Shown here in pieces: positions 62,478 to 64,000 of a stretch of 64,000 nucleotides of DNA. A program made the translations under genes and the position numbers. Below the pieces are notes generated by a model. It was not told where the DNA came from. It made no database searches and saw nothing but the letters and a program-made list of their open reading frames with translations. The DNA comes from Zobellia uliginosa (lineage in GTDB: Bacteria; Bacteroidota; Bacteroidia; Flavobacteriales; Flavobacteriaceae): positions 558,001-622,000 of the forward strand of contig NZ_FTOB01000004.1 of assembly GCF_900156625.1 (NCBI RefSeq), read 5' to 3'. The number at the start of each line of letters is the position of its first letter. Within the stretch, counting starts at the first letter, position 1.

Positions 62478-63689
62478 TTAGTTTCTACGACTTGAAGATG
62501 ATCTAGAGCTTGATCCGGAAGAAGATCTTGTACTTCCTGAACTTCTTGAAGAGCTGCTAGAGCTTCTGTAGGTTCCGCTGCTCGAGCTGCTTCTACTTGA
62601 GCCTGACGACCTGTACGTGCTGGTTCTGGGCGTTGAGCTGCGCTTGTAGGTGCTGCCACTGCTCGATCTTGTGCCCGAACTCCTATAGGTAGAGGTACGG
62701 GGTGTGGAAGAGGTGCTGCGTCTGTAGGTACTGCTTCTAGATGAAGAATTGTACGTAGGGGTGGCCCTGGTGCTTCGGCTCGTTCTGTACGAACGGTTTT
62801 GGTCGACACCTACGCTTCTTCTTGAAGCTGCTGAGGATCGGCTGCTGCTATAGCTTCTAGAAGTGCCCGTTGCCGAGCTTCTGCTTGTTCTGCTAGACGA
62901 ACCATTGGCGGAGTATCTAGGTGTGGCCCTGCTACTACGGCTTGTCGCCGCGGTTCTTGTATATCTTGAACTGTTTCCTGAAATGGCATTGGTATTGCTG
63001 TAGTAACCTCTTCTGCCGCGGTTATATGCGTAGTGTCGGTTTCTGTACGAATAATTGTTGTATCCACTGTAGTATCCGTAAGGAGGACACCAAGTGCCAT
63101 AGCCGCCCCATCGGTAACCGTAGTAGCCACCGTAGAATCCGCCGTATCCATATCCGTAACCTCCCCATCCCCAAGGACTGTATCGGTATCTCCAAGGGTT
63201 GTAATAACCACCATAGCCATAGTAGCCCCCCCATCCGATCCATGGCGAAGCCCATCCGTATCCGGCGTAACCCCATCCGCTGTCGTAAATGTTGATGTTT
63301 ACACTGGTCGCATTGTCACCCCATCCTGCATAACCTGCATAATCATTGTCGTTTTTGTAATAATCGGTCAACTGGCCTTGCGAAACACTGTCTTGGGCCG
63401 ATTCACTGGAATAAGAGTCGATGTCGGTGAAAATTTCACCTTCGAGCATTTGATCGAATTGGTCGGCTTGCTGCCCGAAATATTCGGAATACACATTGTC
63501 CTCATTCTGTTCTTGTTGCTGTTGAGGCCTAGATCGGCGCTCTACACTGACTTGGGTGTCGCTGGAATAAATTCCGTCGTTGTCATAGTACGAGGCCGAT
63601 TGGTACGACCCGCAAGATGCTGCAACAATGCCGATTACGGTGCAAAGTGCAATGTGATGGATTTTACTGCGGGATGGTAAATGTATCAT
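62478..63689 (-). CDS. Low-complexity lipoprotein, Gly/Tyr/Trp-rich then Ser/Arg-rich
   Basis: 403 residues. A signal ends in VAASC (cysteine at about 26). An acidic and Gln-rich N-terminal part (about 35-115) is followed by a Gly/Tyr/Trp-rich region (about 135-215; GWGGYYGYGGYY style) and then about 170 residues of Ser/Arg/Thr-rich sequence (SSRSSG style) to the end. There is no folded domain in sight. Such regions can be sticky or bind polyanions; a cell-surface or envelope role is inferred. The gene is upstream of the FadL-like gene and probably in one transcript with it; it is divergent from proS. Confidence 0.75.
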   Translation of the reverse strand: MIHLPSRSKIHHIALCTVIGIVAASCGSYQSASYYDNDGIYSSDTQVSVERRSRPQQQQEQNEDNVYSEYFGQQADQFDQMLEGEIFTDIDSYSSESAQDSVSQGQLTDYYKNDNDYAGYAGWGDNATSVNINIYDSGWGYAGYGWASPWIGWGGYYGYGGYYNPWRYRYSPWGWGGYGYGYGGFYGGYYGYRWGGYGTWCPPYGYYSGYNNYSYRNRHYAYNRGRRGYYSNTNAISGNSSRYTRTAATSRSSRATPRYSANGSSSRTSRSSATGTSRSYSSSRSSAASRRSVGVDQNRSYRTSRSTRATPTYNSSSRSSTYRRSTSSTPRTSTYRSSGTRSSSGSTYKRSSTPRTSTYRSSGSSRSSSSSGTYRSSSSSSRSSGSTRSSSGSSSRSSSSRRN

Positions 63690-63752
63690 GGGTGCAATTT
63701 TTTATTGTTGAACATAGTAAAAATAAGTAGTTTTACCCAATTATTTTGCTAA

Positions 63753-64000
<248 letters not shown>

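Noticed and set aside
62921-63680. Plus-strand frames of 124 and 215 codons opposite the Gly/Tyr/Ser/Arg-rich lipoprotein
   Set aside because: Shadows of the low-complexity minus-strand gene, which has a signal peptide and start.

Overview
The window looks like chromosome of a marine member of the Flavobacteriaceae (Bacteroidota), closest in flavour to Zobellia/Maribacter-type genomes. This is inferred from protein style rather than from a database search. Supporting signs are two secreted proteins with type IX secretion (type B) C-terminal sorting domains, a fused SecDF, SusC-like carboxypeptidase-regulatory N-termini on the TonB receptor, a secreted sulfatase, many small families typical of flavobacteria (DUF2911, DUF1361, DUF779), and promoters of the Bacteroidota type (TAnnTTTG at -7, TTG near -33). 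Most of the window is ordinary, densely packed core chromosome.

Layout. 1-500 is a poorly coding left edge with a terminator and an unexplained sequence. 0.5-4.3 kb holds a saccharopine/alanine dehydrogenase-like enzyme, a secreted PHP phosphodiesterase, DUF1361 and DUF1801 proteins. 4.3-10.8 kb is a siderophore-iron uptake locus: TonB receptor, DUF4198, DUF3325, DUF3649 and PepSY membrane proteins in one operon, with a divergent PchR-like AraC regulator across a compact promoter containing a palindrome. 10.8-15 kb has kdsA, two paralogous small envelope proteins and typA. 15-21.2 kb carries a lipoprotein, polyphosphate glucokinase, a sulfatase, a membrane-anchored degenerate Nudix protein, a nuclease/phosphatase-fold enzyme and ftsE. 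21.5-30 kb is envelope-rich: a 1005-residue TPR protein plus an outer-membrane barrel, a diheme cytochrome lipoprotein, an OmpA-type protein and NIPSNAP. 30-44.5 kb mixes a NYN-LOTUS protein, an amidohydrolase, DUF2911, asnB, gyrB, mdh, secDF and a ModF-like ABC protein.

44.5-49.5 kb is the one clearly accessory block. It holds a decayed tail of an acetyltransferase gene, a decayed tail of recG, and a 1332-residue repeat-rich surface lipoprotein whose DNA is visibly GC-richer than its surroundings. A 32-bp perfect direct repeat lies at its two boundaries, next to the intact acetyltransferase gene on one side and the ABC gene on the other. The simplest reading is that GNAT and ABC genes were once adjacent and overlapping, and that this block was inserted between them.

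49.5-64 kb returns to core genes: GNAT, DUF192, lgt, yidD, an aldehyde dehydrogenase with its DUF779 partner and a divergent AraC regulator, cysS, folE, two T9SS type B proteins, an OmpP1/FadL-like porin, a Gly/Tyr/Trp then Ser/Arg-rich lipoprotein, and the start of proS. Several strong hairpin terminators separate the transcription units. I see no CRISPR array, rRNA, tRNA, insertion sequence transposase or recognisable defence system. I did not find a convincing wholly new system; the most unusual region is the 44.5-49.5 kb block.
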